From NCBI GenBank assembly GCA_965220345.1, contig OZ244822.1:2046001-2110000 (forward strand): a stretch of DNA of 64,000 nt, given 5' to 3'. This DNA comes from Aldehydirespirator sp965220345. Its GTDB lineage: Bacteria > Actinomycetota > Acidimicrobiia > Acidimicrobiales > Aldehydirespiratoraceae. The position numbers and the translations under genes were made by a program. Shown here one piece after another: positions 17,241 through 26,184 of the stretch. How positions within the stretch are numbered: position 1 is the first letter of the stretch; each line of letters starts with the position of its first letter. A model generated the notes under the pieces. The model ran no database searches. It was not told the origin of the DNA and saw only the letters and a program-made list of their open reading frames with translations.

Positions 17241-18278
17241 TTAGTTGTGTTCGCTGCCGCCGCTTCGGGTCAAATAGTCAGGATTCACGTATTTGACACG
17301 CGCGGCACCTAACTCAGGGTCGCTACGGAGAACAACCGATGCGACCACGACACCTTCTCGTAAGCCTCCGCCGAGAGCGCTGGGCTCACGAGCCAGTTCA
17401 AGAACGTCTTCATGCACGAACGGTGTGTTATCAGCGAGCACAGGCACTGTCGGAATGTCGAGAGTGTTCAATGTGGCGAACGCTTCAGATGGTGTCAGCT
17501 TCGCATATCCGCAGCGCACAGCGAAACCCAGGAAGGTCTGCTCGCTCAAGCCGTAGTGCAGGTCTTGCACTTGCGGTCCGACGATTTCGCCGAGCACTTG
17601 GATCGGCGCGGCATTGGCATCGCACCATCTCTGCAAGGCATCGCCGTGTTTGTGCCATGCACGCACATACAGGTTGCGGTCGTTGTCGGGTGCCTCTAGA
17701 TCGAAACAGCTTTTGCCGAGCATTCCTTTGCTAGCGACAGCGGGACCATGCTCAGGATGGCAGGCAAGCAAGCACAGCGTGCCGTGAACTTTCTCAGTGA
17801 TATGAACCGCTTCGCCTGCTTGCATCACATGCGGATAAGACTGCCACGATTCAACATCGAACCCGTTTGTCCAAGTGCAGGGCACTGCTATGCCTTGCAT
17901 CTGTGTCGGGATCGGTGGCACCCATTTCGTGACCGCGAGCGGTTCAGTCAAGTCATCACCGACAAGCACCTCTTCTACTCCACTGAGATGAGGCGACGAC
18001 AGCGGTACCAGCAGACCCTGAGACACAACGCCACGCAACCGCACCGCTTTCACACGGTTAGAAGCTTTACCGGCGAGGCGTCCCACAAGCCCGAGTTCCT
18101 CAATCAGGGAATCAGGCAACACAGACCCTTCTGGCAAATAGACAGCCAGATCACCGGTAGTGAACGCTCCTTTACCCACCACAGTCTGATAGCCCTGAAT
18201 GTTGGCTATCTCCAGACGGTCGGCGTTGGGATGCTCCGTCACTGTCACTTCGACCACTTTGCATGCGAAATCTGCCAC
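17241..18278 (-). CDS. RNA ligase, DRB0094-like (Rnl5 type)
   Basis: 345 residues. Seals RNA ends or nicks using ATP. An N-terminal OB-like domain (about 1-120, starting ADFACKVVEVTVTEHPNADR) precedes the nucleotidyltransferase domain. Motif I is EKVHGT with the expected adenylated lysine K163. Further motifs fit: VLGEIVGP (about 228-235), FLGFAV (249-254), LREGVVV (306-312) and ARVKYVNPDY (326-335). The layout matches Deinococcus DR_B0094. GTG at 18278 has AAAGG at suitable spacing; the frame runs 34 codons further upstream without family-like sequence. It lies between a four-tRNA cluster and a restriction-modification pair, so tRNA or RNA repair under attack is a reasonable inference. Confidence 0.85.
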   Translation of the reverse strand: MADFACKVVEVTVTEHPNADRLEIANIQGYQTVVGKGAFTTGDLAVYLPEGSVLPDSLIEELGLVGRLAGKASNRVKAVRLRGVVSQGLLVPLSSPHLSGVEEVLVGDDLTEPLAVTKWVPPIPTQMQGIAVPCTWTNGFDVESWQSYPHVMQAGEAVHITEKVHGTLCLLACHPEHGPAVASKGMLGKSCFDLEAPDNDRNLYVRAWHKHGDALQRWCDANAAPIQVLGEIVGPQVQDLHYGLSEQTFLGFAVRCGYAKLTPSEAFATLNTLDIPTVPVLADNTPFVHEDVLELAREPSALGGGLREGVVVASVVLRSDPELGAARVKYVNPDYLTRSGGSEHN

Positions 18279-18541
18279 GACGCTGCCTTTCTGTTGGTGT
18301 GTCCTTATTTCCCAGTTTCTTTCTCGGATGAAGCGATCTGTCTGCTCGTCTGTGCCGCCGAACGACGCGCCACGAACCATGCCGGACGCGCCTCGGCTGT
18401 GTCATCACTAGGAGTTATGTGCCAATAGTAGACACCGGTTACGACATCAAGGTGCCCGGTTGCCGCAGTCGTGTCTCACACAGCGGTTAGTGTGGCCTTG
18501 ACGAGGGTTGCGCTGGTACTGATCCCGAACCGAGGAGCCGA
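18279..18541. other. Intergenic region between divergent ligase and restriction genes
   Basis: 263 bases with no convincing gene. It holds the leftward promoter for the RNA ligase and the rightward one for the restriction enzyme. GAGGAG just before 18542 is a good ribosome-binding site. No controller-protein gene or clear operator repeat was found. Confidence 0.4.
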
Positions 18542-19288
18542 ATGCCTTCACAGCTTCCCGACTACAGCGGCTCGGTGCAGGCTGCCGTGGCCGACTACTG
18601 GGCGGTCCGGCGCTCGCAGGCTGACGAGTCTCAGAGCAGGGGAGTCTTGAACACCGGCATCCGGGCTGAGGTGACGGGAGGACACCACTTAGACGCTTTG
18701 CACGATCTCGTAGTCAGTGTGTTCGTGGACGCTGGCATTCCGGCTCGCTTGATTGACGTGAAGCGTCGCCCGATCGCTGGATACTTCCGGCGTGACAAGA
18801 GTTGGGACATCGTGGTAATGGTGGCTGACCGGGTAGTCGGGATCGTTGAGTTGAAGTCGATGGCGGGCAAGAGTCCGGGCCAGAACTACAACAACCGCAC
18901 TGACGAGGCGCTCGGCCAGGCTGTCGATGTCTGGAAGGCGGTGGAGCGTGAGATCATACGTCCGCAGCGCCCGTGGCTTGGCTACTTTATGTTGCTGGAG
19001 GACAATGCTGCATTCACCACCCCAGTTTCGTCACGCAAGGTCGTATGGTCTCCCGATCCGGCTTTCGATGAGGCAAGTTATGCGGATCGTTATGTGATTT
19101 TCTTTGAGCGAATGGTTCGTGAGCGCCTGCTTGATGCGGCGTGCGTGATCCTCGCCGACAAGGCTTCGGCAGTTGTTCGCTTCCCGTCGGAGTCGGTCAG
19201 CTTCCAGGCTTTTGCGGCGGCCATCCACGGCCGGTGTCTGCAATTCATGGCGACCAACCCGAATATTGACTGGTCGGCTGGGGAGTAG
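18542..19288 (+). CDS. Type II restriction endonuclease, PaeR7I/XhoI-like
   Basis: 248 residues. The PD-(D/E)XK core reads D89 ... E103-L-K105 (KSWDIVVMVADRVVG then IVELKS). The stretch SPGQNYNNRTDEALGQAVD is a hallmark of the PaeR7I family, whose known members cut CTCGAG. The size is normal for the family (about 245 residues). GAGGAG lies upstream of the ATG. It is convergent with the methyltransferase gene 33 bases away. The specificity CTCGAG is inferred from the family. CTCGAG occurs in this window (for example near 45034, 50048, 53407, 54939 and 62863), so methylation must protect the host if the enzyme is active. Confidence 0.88.
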   Translation: MPSQLPDYSGSVQAAVADYWAVRRSQADESQSRGVLNTGIRAEVTGGHHLDALHDLVVSVFVDAGIPARLIDVKRRPIAGYFRRDKSWDIVVMVADRVVGIVELKSMAGKSPGQNYNNRTDEALGQAVDVWKAVEREIIRPQRPWLGYFMLLEDNAAFTTPVSSRKVVWSPDPAFDEASYADRYVIFFERMVRERLLDAACVILADKASAVVRFPSESVSFQAFAAAIHGRCLQFMATNPNIDWSAGE

Positions 19289-19321
19289 CTGCTACTTCTT
19301 GCGGTTTGGATGTTGATGGGC

Positions 19322-21025
19322 TTATGCCACAGCGGCGAGGAGGTTGGTTCGATTAATCCCGTATAGGTCGGCAGCTATGGCGGTGGCTGCAAGTCGGTCT
19401 CGGTGCCGAAATGCTTCGGTGAGGGCGGCAGCGGTTGCGGCGCTGATTTCGTCGGGGGCGGGGATGCGTATCTTTCGGAGGTATTGGGCTTGGAATCGAT
19501 AGGTGCCACCGCGCATCTTCACACAGTATGCACCCACAAACAGGTTGGCGATGTCCGACAGCAGCAGCCCGCCGAGCACTTCTAAATCCCACTTGTCGGA
19601 CACCACGTAGTAGAGGTTGTGATGAGGATAGAAGTCTCCGGTGTCCAGAACGGGGTGAGCTGCTGGCTTCAGATCGGGGAGAAGCAGTTTCGGACGTGCT
19701 AGTAGTTCAGGATCGACCCGGTCGATTGTGCGGTACCAGGAAGCCGGTCGGCAACGTGCCACATGCCGCTGTTTGATTCTCGTGGCGTTACCTCGAATGT
19801 ACGCGGCTAGGCCGGGGTAATCATCTAGATCCACCAGGCGGCCGTCCTTCCAGGGGTTCACCAGGAAGCGCCCGCCCCAGTTCGGAGTTCCATGAGAGAT
19901 GTCGGGCGCAGTCAGTATTGGCAGCAGGCGGCAGGGCTCCACTCCCGAAGCATCCTTAACAACGAAGACATCATCGCAGCCGGTGGCCACGCCGATACCG
20001 ACTCGGGTGCCTGTGCGCCAGTCCTCCAATGGCGCGAAACGCTTCTCCAAGTCGGCGATCAACTTCAGAGTGCCAGGAGTCCCAGTAGGCCAATGGTTGC
20101 TGTCGGGGAACCATCCTTGGAGCATCCCAGCTTCGAAGCGGCCTGCACTTGGGACGTTCCCATGGCTGTCGGCATGCCATTGGGCGACGATGCTGGCATC
20201 AGTTTCGTCGAAGCCGTCAGCAGTCTCAACGACACGGGCTGGACCCTGAGAACCCTTACGAAGAACAGTGATCGCCGGATATGCCGAAACTTTTTCCTCG
20301 AAAGCGTCCACGGCGTGCATCGCCATGACTGTGTCCACTGCGTAGTCGGCGGCGACCAGTGCGCGCAACTGCTGTCCGTAATGGTTGTGCATCCACCGGT
20401 CAGCGCAGATGAACGCCAGTCTTCCCTCGGGGCCGAGCAAAGACAATCCCTTCTCGAAGAAGCCGACGTACAGGTCCGCTCGACCCCGCATGGTGCCGCA
20501 CTCGGACCGGTAAGCCGCATTGATCTCGGCTGGAACGTCTTCGAGCCTGACATATGGGGGGTTGCCGACCACGAAGTCGGCTTGTTGGGTGCCGTCGAGT
20601 TCCGCCTCCAGCAGAAAGTCGCCTTGAGTGATCCACTCCCTGCTGAGTTTCTCCGCCAACTCGGCTGGCTGCCCGAGTTCTACAAGCTGGGCGGCAGCAG
20701 ATTCTCGTGCTGCATCGACGTTGCGTGCCAGCAGATCGAATGCTCTGATGGCCGTCCCAGTATCGGCAACAGAGCGGCCATGGGTCTCGCAGGACTTCAC
20801 CAGCCGTTCGATGATCGGAACCAGAAATGCCCCAGCACCGCAAGCAGGCTCCACTATCACCGAAGCCCCTAAGTCAGTCGAGGCGCGATAGCCAGCCAGA
20901 TCCAGGATCAAGTCGACGACCCAGCGTCGAGTAAACACTTCGCCATGGGCTCCAGCCGGATCGGCTTTCCAAGTCGGCATCGCCCCATCAGTCTCCATCA
21001 ACTTGGGCTGGCGGTACTGGGTCAT
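19322..21025 (-). CDS. Adenine-specific DNA methyltransferase (Type II, M.PaeR7I-like)
   Basis: 567 residues. Motif I VEPACGAGAFL at about 58-68 binds SAM and motif IV NPPY at 155-158 is the N6-adenine catalytic tetrad, in the order of gamma-class enzymes. The C-terminal half (about 300-560) fits a target-recognition domain with sequence typical of this class (NLFVGAYCVKMRGGTYRFQAQYLRKI). It should protect the sites cut by the neighbouring PaeR7I-like nuclease. GGAAAGG is 8 bases before the ATG. The two genes are tail to tail, so methylase and nuclease are expressed from separate promoters. Confidence 0.9.
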   Translation of the reverse strand: MTQYRQPKLMETDGAMPTWKADPAGAHGEVFTRRWVVDLILDLAGYRASTDLGASVIVEPACGAGAFLVPIIERLVKSCETHGRSVADTGTAIRAFDLLARNVDAARESAAAQLVELGQPAELAEKLSREWITQGDFLLEAELDGTQQADFVVGNPPYVRLEDVPAEINAAYRSECGTMRGRADLYVGFFEKGLSLLGPEGRLAFICADRWMHNHYGQQLRALVAADYAVDTVMAMHAVDAFEEKVSAYPAITVLRKGSQGPARVVETADGFDETDASIVAQWHADSHGNVPSAGRFEAGMLQGWFPDSNHWPTGTPGTLKLIADLEKRFAPLEDWRTGTRVGIGVATGCDDVFVVKDASGVEPCRLLPILTAPDISHGTPNWGGRFLVNPWKDGRLVDLDDYPGLAAYIRGNATRIKQRHVARCRPASWYRTIDRVDPELLARPKLLLPDLKPAAHPVLDTGDFYPHHNLYYVVSDKWDLEVLGGLLLSDIANLFVGAYCVKMRGGTYRFQAQYLRKIRIPAPDEISAATAAALTEAFRHRDRLAATAIAADLYGINRTNLLAAVA

Positions 21026-21182
21026 GAGCTTGACCTTTCCAAAAATTACACTGGCGACACTCCATGTGGGCGCACCCTACGGGAGACCTGTGACATGAAT
21101 ACGCAATGCGAGTGCCAGCGAAGCTAGAGCGGTGTCGGGCGCGGTTGAGGTCGGAGCGATGGGTTGGCGGTAGGGTCGGGGT

Positions 21183-21255
<73 letters not shown>

Positions 21256-21319
21256 CCATCGCAGCAATCAAGTCTCATCTGTTGCCGTTGGTGTCTGTTG
21301 CCGTTGGCGGTGCTGAGGG

Positions 21320-21889
21320 TCAGATTTCGCCTAGCCACGCCTGGGCACGGTCCAGCAGAAACTCACAAACGCTGCGAGACCTCTCAAGCATGTCGCAGAT
21401 CATTTCGAGGTCTCGGCCCAGATAGATCAGGCTGAGCGGCAACGCAATCTGAGCCTCAATGTTGACGGTGCTCTCAGCAGCATCGGTCACAGCTGCAACC
21501 CTGTCCACCGATGACACTTGTAAGGGCAGTTCGGTGCCGCCGATCGACGCAAGTTCGGTAGCTAGCACCAGCAGATCAGGCCCCAGATGCAGCGGCGGCA
21601 GCACGAACCCCAGAGTCATCATCACAGCTATCGCATCGTCGGGGTCTTCGTCATCGGGACGGCTGGCGACATCGTCTTCAAAGGCCAGCAGGGTGCGGGC
21701 TTCGGCATCAATGCAGAGCAGCATGTCCAACGGCCCTCCGCAGGAATGCTCGGGGTGAAGATCCACTTCCCAGGTTTGCCGGTTGGAGTAGGTCTCCACG
21801 AAATGCCGTTCGCCATGCACATGAAAACCGTGCTCAGAAACGTGATCTTTGAGGTTGGTGACAAATCCGTGCAGATCAATCAGCGACAC
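21320..21889 (-). CDS. Conserved hypothetical protein
   Basis: 189 residues, not recognised. It is acidic and contains a histidine-rich N-terminal part (EHGFHVHGERHFVETY, DLHPEHSCGG) that could bind metal, and a Leu-rich middle. No signal peptide or membrane segment. Continuous good coding bias and the start at ATG 21889 support a real gene. It stands alone between tRNA-Met and a divergent inositol-phosphatase-like gene. Confidence 0.65.
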   Translation of the reverse strand: MSLIDLHGFVTNLKDHVSEHGFHVHGERHFVETYSNRQTWEVDLHPEHSCGGPLDMLLCIDAEARTLLAFEDDVASRPDDEDPDDAIAVMMTLGFVLPPLHLGPDLLVLATELASIGGTELPLQVSSVDRVAAVTDAAESTVNIEAQIALPLSLIYLGRDLEMICDMLERSRSVCEFLLDRAQAWLGEI

Positions 21890-22024
21890 TCAGGTCTCCT
21901 TTGCATGCTTGGAGAGGTTAGTGCGAAGGCTAGTCTCTGAAACTGAAGCTACCCCACAAAACTAGTGCGCGTTTTGCGCTGGCCGTGGGATCAGTAGACG
22001 ATCAACAGAAAGTGCTTCATTCGG

Positions 22025-22792
22025 GTGCCGATGTCCAAAGATTTCCTTGACGTGCTTAATGCTGCAGCCGATGCTGTGCGGGCTGCGTTGGCGGTGTGCG
22101 ACGACTGGGGTCCAACCGGTGCCAAGCACGGCCAATACGGCTTTGATCTGGCAGCCGATGAAGCGGCTTGTGCAGTCCTGCGACAAGCGGAGCTGCGAGT
22201 GCTCAGCGAAGAAAGCGGCCTTGATCACGGTGACGGCCCGGTAGCGGTGCTTGACCCGGTGGATGGATCAAGCAACGCAGCCCGAGGCATTCGTTATTTC
22301 GCTACCAGCATTTGCGTGCTCGTCTCTGGTCAGCCCGTGGCTGCGGTGGTGCATGACCATGGCAGCGGCGAACGCTTCGAGGCATCAGCCGGTGGCGGTG
22401 CGTTCTGTGACGGCATACGGTTACCGCAGCGCCAACGTGAGACCGACCTTGACTGTGCAGTGGTTGCTATAAACGGGCTGGCACCTGGTCTCGGCGGCTG
22501 GGCTCAAAGCAGGACGCTAGGCGCTGCTGCATTGGAGTTGTGTGCGGTGGCAGCCGGACGACTTGACGGGTACATCGACTTCTCGTCTTCGGGTTTGGGC
22601 TGCTGGGATTATTTGGGTGCCATGCTGATATGTGCAGAATCCGGCGTTGATGTTGTTGATGCGGCAGGCCGTGACCTGATCATCGCCGAACATGTCGCAA
22701 GAAGATCTCCGATAGCTGCTGCTCCGCTGCTGCTTGATCAGCTACTGAAGGCTCACAAGCACCTCAACGTCACTAGTCCCAGCGTTCGATAA
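22025..22792 (+). CDS. Inositol monophosphatase family protein
   Basis: About 255 residues of the magnesium-dependent, lithium-sensitive phosphatase fold. Metal ligands are seen in SEESG (61-65) and DPVDGSS (77-83), and in the C-terminal GCWDYLGAML (about 197-206). Substrates in the family include inositol phosphate, histidinol phosphate and 3'-phosphoadenosine phosphates; the sequence does not decide which. Start GTG 22025 or ATG 22031. Confidence 0.87.
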   Translation: MPMSKDFLDVLNAAADAVRAALAVCDDWGPTGAKHGQYGFDLAADEAACAVLRQAELRVLSEESGLDHGDGPVAVLDPVDGSSNAARGIRYFATSICVLVSGQPVAAVVHDHGSGERFEASAGGGAFCDGIRLPQRQRETDLDCAVVAINGLAPGLGGWAQSRTLGAAALELCAVAAGRLDGYIDFSSSGLGCWDYLGAMLICAESGVDVVDAAGRDLIIAEHVARRSPIAAAPLLLDQLLKAHKHLNVTSPSVR

Positions 22793-22867
22793 TTCAGCGC
22801 ATCTGGATTAGCGCATCGGACCAGCGCATCTGGTATCACAGGTTGCACGGTTAGGCTTCTGCGCTGC

Positions 22868-22942
22868 GGGCGCGTAGCTCAGATGGTTTAGAGCGCTTCC
22901 CTTACAAGGAAGAAGCCGGGGGTTCGAGTCCCTCCGCGCCCA
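22868..22942 (+). tRNA. tRNA-Val (anticodon TAC)
   Basis: Acceptor GGGCGCG pairs with CGCGCCC, anticodon loop CTTACAA, T-loop TTCGAGT. CCA is encoded at 22943-22945. Confidence 0.95.
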
Positions 22943-23127
22943 CCACAAAGCGGCTAGCTGCTAGCTGAAGCCACCCAGATCTCGCCTCGCTTCATTCGCT
23001 GGTGAGTGTCGGGTTTGTGGCTTGGTGCTGGGTGATCTAGCGTTGGCACGCTTGCCTAGCACCGAAAAACGGGCATCAACAGAACGAGCCCCAACTTGGT
23101 GAGCACTAAAACGAAAGGACGCAGGCG

Positions 23128-24492
23128 ATGGCCGACGACTACTACCGAGTAATGCTGGCGGAATCTGAGATGCCGACTCAGTGGTACAACGTGATCCCAG
23201 ACCTGCCGGAACCTCCGCCTCCGCCTTTGCATCCCGGCACTCTCGAACCAGCAGGCCCCGATGATTTAGCACCGCTGTTTCCGATGGAGCTGATCATGCA
23301 GGAAGTCACGGGTGACTCATACGTTGACATTCCTGGAGCGGTGATTGATGTGCTGCGTCTCTGGCGTCCGAGTCCACTGATGCGGGCGCGCCGCCTTGAG
23401 CAAGCTCTCGACACTCCCGCCAAAATCTTCTACAAATATGAGGGGGTTAGCCCCGCTGGTTCGCACAAACCCAACACTGCCGTACCGCAGGCTTACTACA
23501 ACTACGCCGAGGGTGTCACCAAGCTCACCACCGAAACCGGTGCCGGGCAGTGGGGGAGTGCATTGTCGTTTGCTTGTGCTCAATACGGAATCGAATGCGA
23601 GGTGTGGCAGGTAGCCGCTTCGTATCGCCAGAAGCCCTACCGCAAGACCATGATGGAAGTGTGGGGTGCCACCGTGCATCCCAGCCCGTCGCCAGTGACC
23701 GACTACGGACGCAGCCTTCTTGCTGAAGACCCAGATCATCCTGGATCGCTGGGCATCGCCATCTCTGAAGCGATCTCCATGGCGGCTGCTGACCCCAACG
23801 TGCGTTACGCGCTGGGCAGCGTGCTCAACCATGTGCTGCTGCATCAGACGATCATCGGTGAAGAAGCTTTGCGGCAGCTGGCGATGGTGGGCGAAACCCC
23901 TGACGTGCTAGTCGGCTGCACCGGCGGCGGGTCGAACTTCGGTGGTCTGGCTCTGCCGTTTTTGCGTGAGAAACTGGCGGGAAGAATGTCGCCGGTAATT
24001 CGCTGCGTCGAACCTGCTGCCTGTCCGACACTGACCCGCGGTGTCTACCGTTACGACTTTGGTGACACGGCTCAGACCACGCCGCTGCTGAAGATGCACA
24101 CCCTGGGACACGGTTTTATTCCTGAGCCGATCCACGCTGGCGGGTTGCGTTATCACGGCATGTCGCCGCTGGTTTCGCACATCCACGAACTGGGACTAAC
24201 CGAAGCAGTAGCCATCGAGCAGAACGAATGCTTCGCGGCTGGCTTGCAGTTCGCTCGCACTGAAGGGATCGTGCCTGCACCCGAACCGACTCACGCTATA
24301 GCGGCAACGGTTCGTGAGGCGCTGGCCTGCAAGCAGTCGGGTCAGTCCAAGACGATCTTGACAGCGTTGTGCGGTCACGGTCATCTTGATCTGGCTTCGT
24401 ATGAGGCTTACATCGCCGGTTCGATGACCGATTTCGACTTGTCAGATGAGGCGCTGGCTGAATCAATCCAAGCCGTCCCCGCCCTGACATAG
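23128..24492 (+). CDS. trpB: Tryptophan synthase beta chain, TrpB2 type
   Basis: 454 residues, longer than the classical TrpB1 (about 400) and typical of TrpB2. It makes tryptophan from indole and serine with pyridoxal phosphate. The PLP lysine is K114 in GSHKPNTA; ETGAGQWGSA (136-145) and the phosphate loop GGGSNFGG (about 265-272) are present. The N-terminal extension WYNVIPDLPEPPPPPLHPGT is a TrpB2 hallmark. No trpA lies nearby, as is common for TrpB2, which may act on free indole. AAAGGA precedes the ATG. trpD is found at 39789. Confidence 0.93.
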   Translation: MADDYYRVMLAESEMPTQWYNVIPDLPEPPPPPLHPGTLEPAGPDDLAPLFPMELIMQEVTGDSYVDIPGAVIDVLRLWRPSPLMRARRLEQALDTPAKIFYKYEGVSPAGSHKPNTAVPQAYYNYAEGVTKLTTETGAGQWGSALSFACAQYGIECEVWQVAASYRQKPYRKTMMEVWGATVHPSPSPVTDYGRSLLAEDPDHPGSLGIAISEAISMAAADPNVRYALGSVLNHVLLHQTIIGEEALRQLAMVGETPDVLVGCTGGGSNFGGLALPFLREKLAGRMSPVIRCVEPAACPTLTRGVYRYDFGDTAQTTPLLKMHTLGHGFIPEPIHAGGLRYHGMSPLVSHIHELGLTEAVAIEQNECFAAGLQFARTEGIVPAPEPTHAIAATVREALACKQSGQSKTILTALCGHGHLDLASYEAYIAGSMTDFDLSDEALAESIQAVPALT

Positions 24493-24527
24493 CCCAAGGC
24501 AGTCTGCCAGCCAAAAGACGGCGAACT

Positions 24528-25502
24528 CTAGTGGTGGATGCAATTGAGTTTAGTGTAGGTGTTGTGGGCTGATTGCCAGTTGTGGAGTATGCGGGGCATG
24601 TGGTTGAGGTTGTCTTCGATGACAGCGAGGTGTGCTGGGTTGATGTTGAGGTCTGTGCTTTTGGGTAGCCAGCGGCGTATGAGTCCGTTGGTTTGTTCGT
24701 TGCTGGCGCGTTGCCACGGGCTGTGAGCGTCGCAGAAGTAGATGTTGATGCCTAGGGCTTGTTCGATGTCAGCCCAGCGCGCCTTTCGCGTCCTTGGTCC
24801 CAGGTGAGAGTTTTGACAAGATGTTTGGGTTGACGTGACAGTGCTGCGATGATTGCTGTGGCGGTGTGTTTGGCTGTGTATCCCTGCGGTAGGGCGGCGA
24901 GCACGGTCTGGCGGGTGACGCGTTCAACAAGTGTGGCTATGGCGCTGGCGTTGTTGGCTCCGATGATTAGGTCGCCTTCTGTAATGGCCAGCCTCAACGC
25001 GCTGCTCAACAGCTATCGGTCGTTGTGTGATCGGTTTGTAATCGCCTAAAGCATTGGGTTTTCGTATGCTGCGGTTGCGGGGTTTGCGGCTACGGCAGCG
25101 TCTCGGTAACAGCCTGAAAGCGCCCTTGGGTAGTCCCCGTGAACCGGTTGGGTCATAACAAGCCATATAGATCGTCTCCGCGCAGATCTGATATCCCTCG
25201 ACGCGTAGATCAGCACTAATCGCGTGCGGTGACCAGCGCATCATCTGACGTTCATGCACCATCTCAGCTAGTTCACGATCCACCACAAGTTTGGGTTGCT
25301 TCGGGCGACGCGCTCGCTGATCCGTGAGATGCTGCGCCACTGACGCGTCATAACCATCGTTATCGCTGCTGTTGCGTTTTTGTTCTCGATAAATCGTTGA
25401 AGGATCCCGACCCAGCTGTCGTGCGATCTGTTGAGCATCAACCCCCACTGTGCGTAACGCCTCAATACGAGCGCGTTCGTCAAAGCTCAGCCTCGCCGCC
25501 AT
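24528..25502 (-). pseudogene. IS30 transposase with two frameshifts
   Basis: The full reading length is 975 bases (324 codons plus stop). The N-terminal helix-turn-helix (LSFDERARIEALRTVGVDAQQIARQLGRDPSTIYRE, described here from 25502 downward) and the DDE core (EGDLIIGANN..., LTWDQGRE, and NIYFCDAHSPWQRASNEQTNG) are recognisable. An extra base near 24980 (between GHY and EGDL) shifts the frame, and a missing base near 24784 (after WDQGRE) shifts it back, so start and stop are again in one frame. As read, no full transposase is made. GGTGGAGG stands 7 bases before the ATG. Confidence 0.85.
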
Positions 25503-25510
25503 AATAAAAC

Positions 25511-25578
25511 CTCCACCGGATGGTTGCTTGTAGTACGACCGACCATCATGGCTGATCAATTGCAACCACCGGTGGAGT
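25511..25578 (-). promoter_or_regulatory. Hairpin masking the transposase ribosome-binding site
   Basis: The right terminal repeat (25563-25578) has an inverted copy at 25511-25527 (GCAACC and GGTGGAG arms; one base of bulge). RNA copied through the element end would fold and bury the GGTGGAG of the transposase Shine-Dalgarno sequence. Protection from outside transcription by such hairpins is known for several insertion sequences. Confidence 0.6.
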
Positions 25579-25743
25579 CCGCCCTCAATCAAACCGTATT
25601 CACGGCAGAGCAACGGTATTCCTGGACAGATATCTTGCAAAACAACGCAGAGAGGCGCGACATTGCGGCAAGCCTTCATCATGGATGAGCCACCGTGCGC
25701 GCGGGCTCTGGATCGCCATCTGTCTCACGGTAGCCTTACCGTT

Positions 25744-26178
25744 ATGTCCACTCAGCTAGTCGCCGATGCCCCTGAGCTAGGCGACATGCCAGCATGGGTC
25801 ATCAACAATCGGTTAGCTGCCTATGTGCCAGCGTTGCGTGAATACGACGACGAGTTCAGGTTTCGGGTGGTGACCAGCGGTTTCGGGACGGTGTGGATTA
25901 GCGGCAACAGTGATGAGCAGAAGGCGCTTGTAGAGGAAGAGCCGGAACCGTTTGAGCCGTTTTGGGATGCGTTCCTGGCTGCTTGGGCTGAATACCTGTG
26001 CAAAGAGGAAGGTCTTCCACCTCCAGCCTGGGTCACCAAACCTGAACGGTATCTCCCAACGATGCGCTGGGGAGCAGACTATTTCCCGTCCGAGCGGGGA
26101 CGTGTTGTGGTTACCACACCCGGCGTGTTTGAGGAGCACGGCATCTGGGTCTCCGACAATGATCTTCTGATTGTGTGA
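25744..26178 (+). CDS. Conserved hypothetical, partner of nucleotidyltransferase
   Basis: 144 residues from ATG 25744; the frame extends 27 codons upstream towards the IS end but the internal ATG is more plausible. An acidic protein with a C-terminal block (LPPPAWVTKPERYLP, then VVVTTPGVFEEHGIWVS) of a kind I recall from small actinobacterial proteins encoded directly before DUF6036-type nucleotidyltransferases. No DNA-binding motif is obvious. It ends six bases before the next gene, so the two are probably co-translated. An antitoxin role is inference from the gene order only. Confidence 0.6.
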   Translation: MSTQLVADAPELGDMPAWVINNRLAAYVPALREYDDEFRFRVVTSGFGTVWISGNSDEQKALVEEEPEPFEPFWDAFLAAWAEYLCKEEGLPPPAWVTKPERYLPTMRWGADYFPSERGRVVVTTPGVFEEHGIWVSDNDLLIV

Positions 26179-26184
26179 ACAACC

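Larger units (their letters stand above)
24525..25578 (-). mobile_element. IS30-family insertion sequence, decayed
   Basis: 1054 bp bounded by 23-bp imperfect terminal inverted repeats (24525-24547 and 25556-25578; 19 of 23 matching, both ending in TGCAATTGA on the inner side). It encodes one transposase on the minus strand whose stop codon lies inside the left repeat. The size fits IS30 elements. No clear target-site duplication was recognised. It marks the left border of an accessory region. Confidence 0.85.

Noticed and set aside
17748..18428. Rightward 226-codon open frame
   Set aside because: Antisense to the RNA ligase with its nucleotidyltransferase motifs; translation has no family features.
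19892..20872. Rightward 326-codon open frame
   Set aside because: It lies wholly antisense to the methyltransferase, whose SAM-binding and NPPY motifs are unmistakable.
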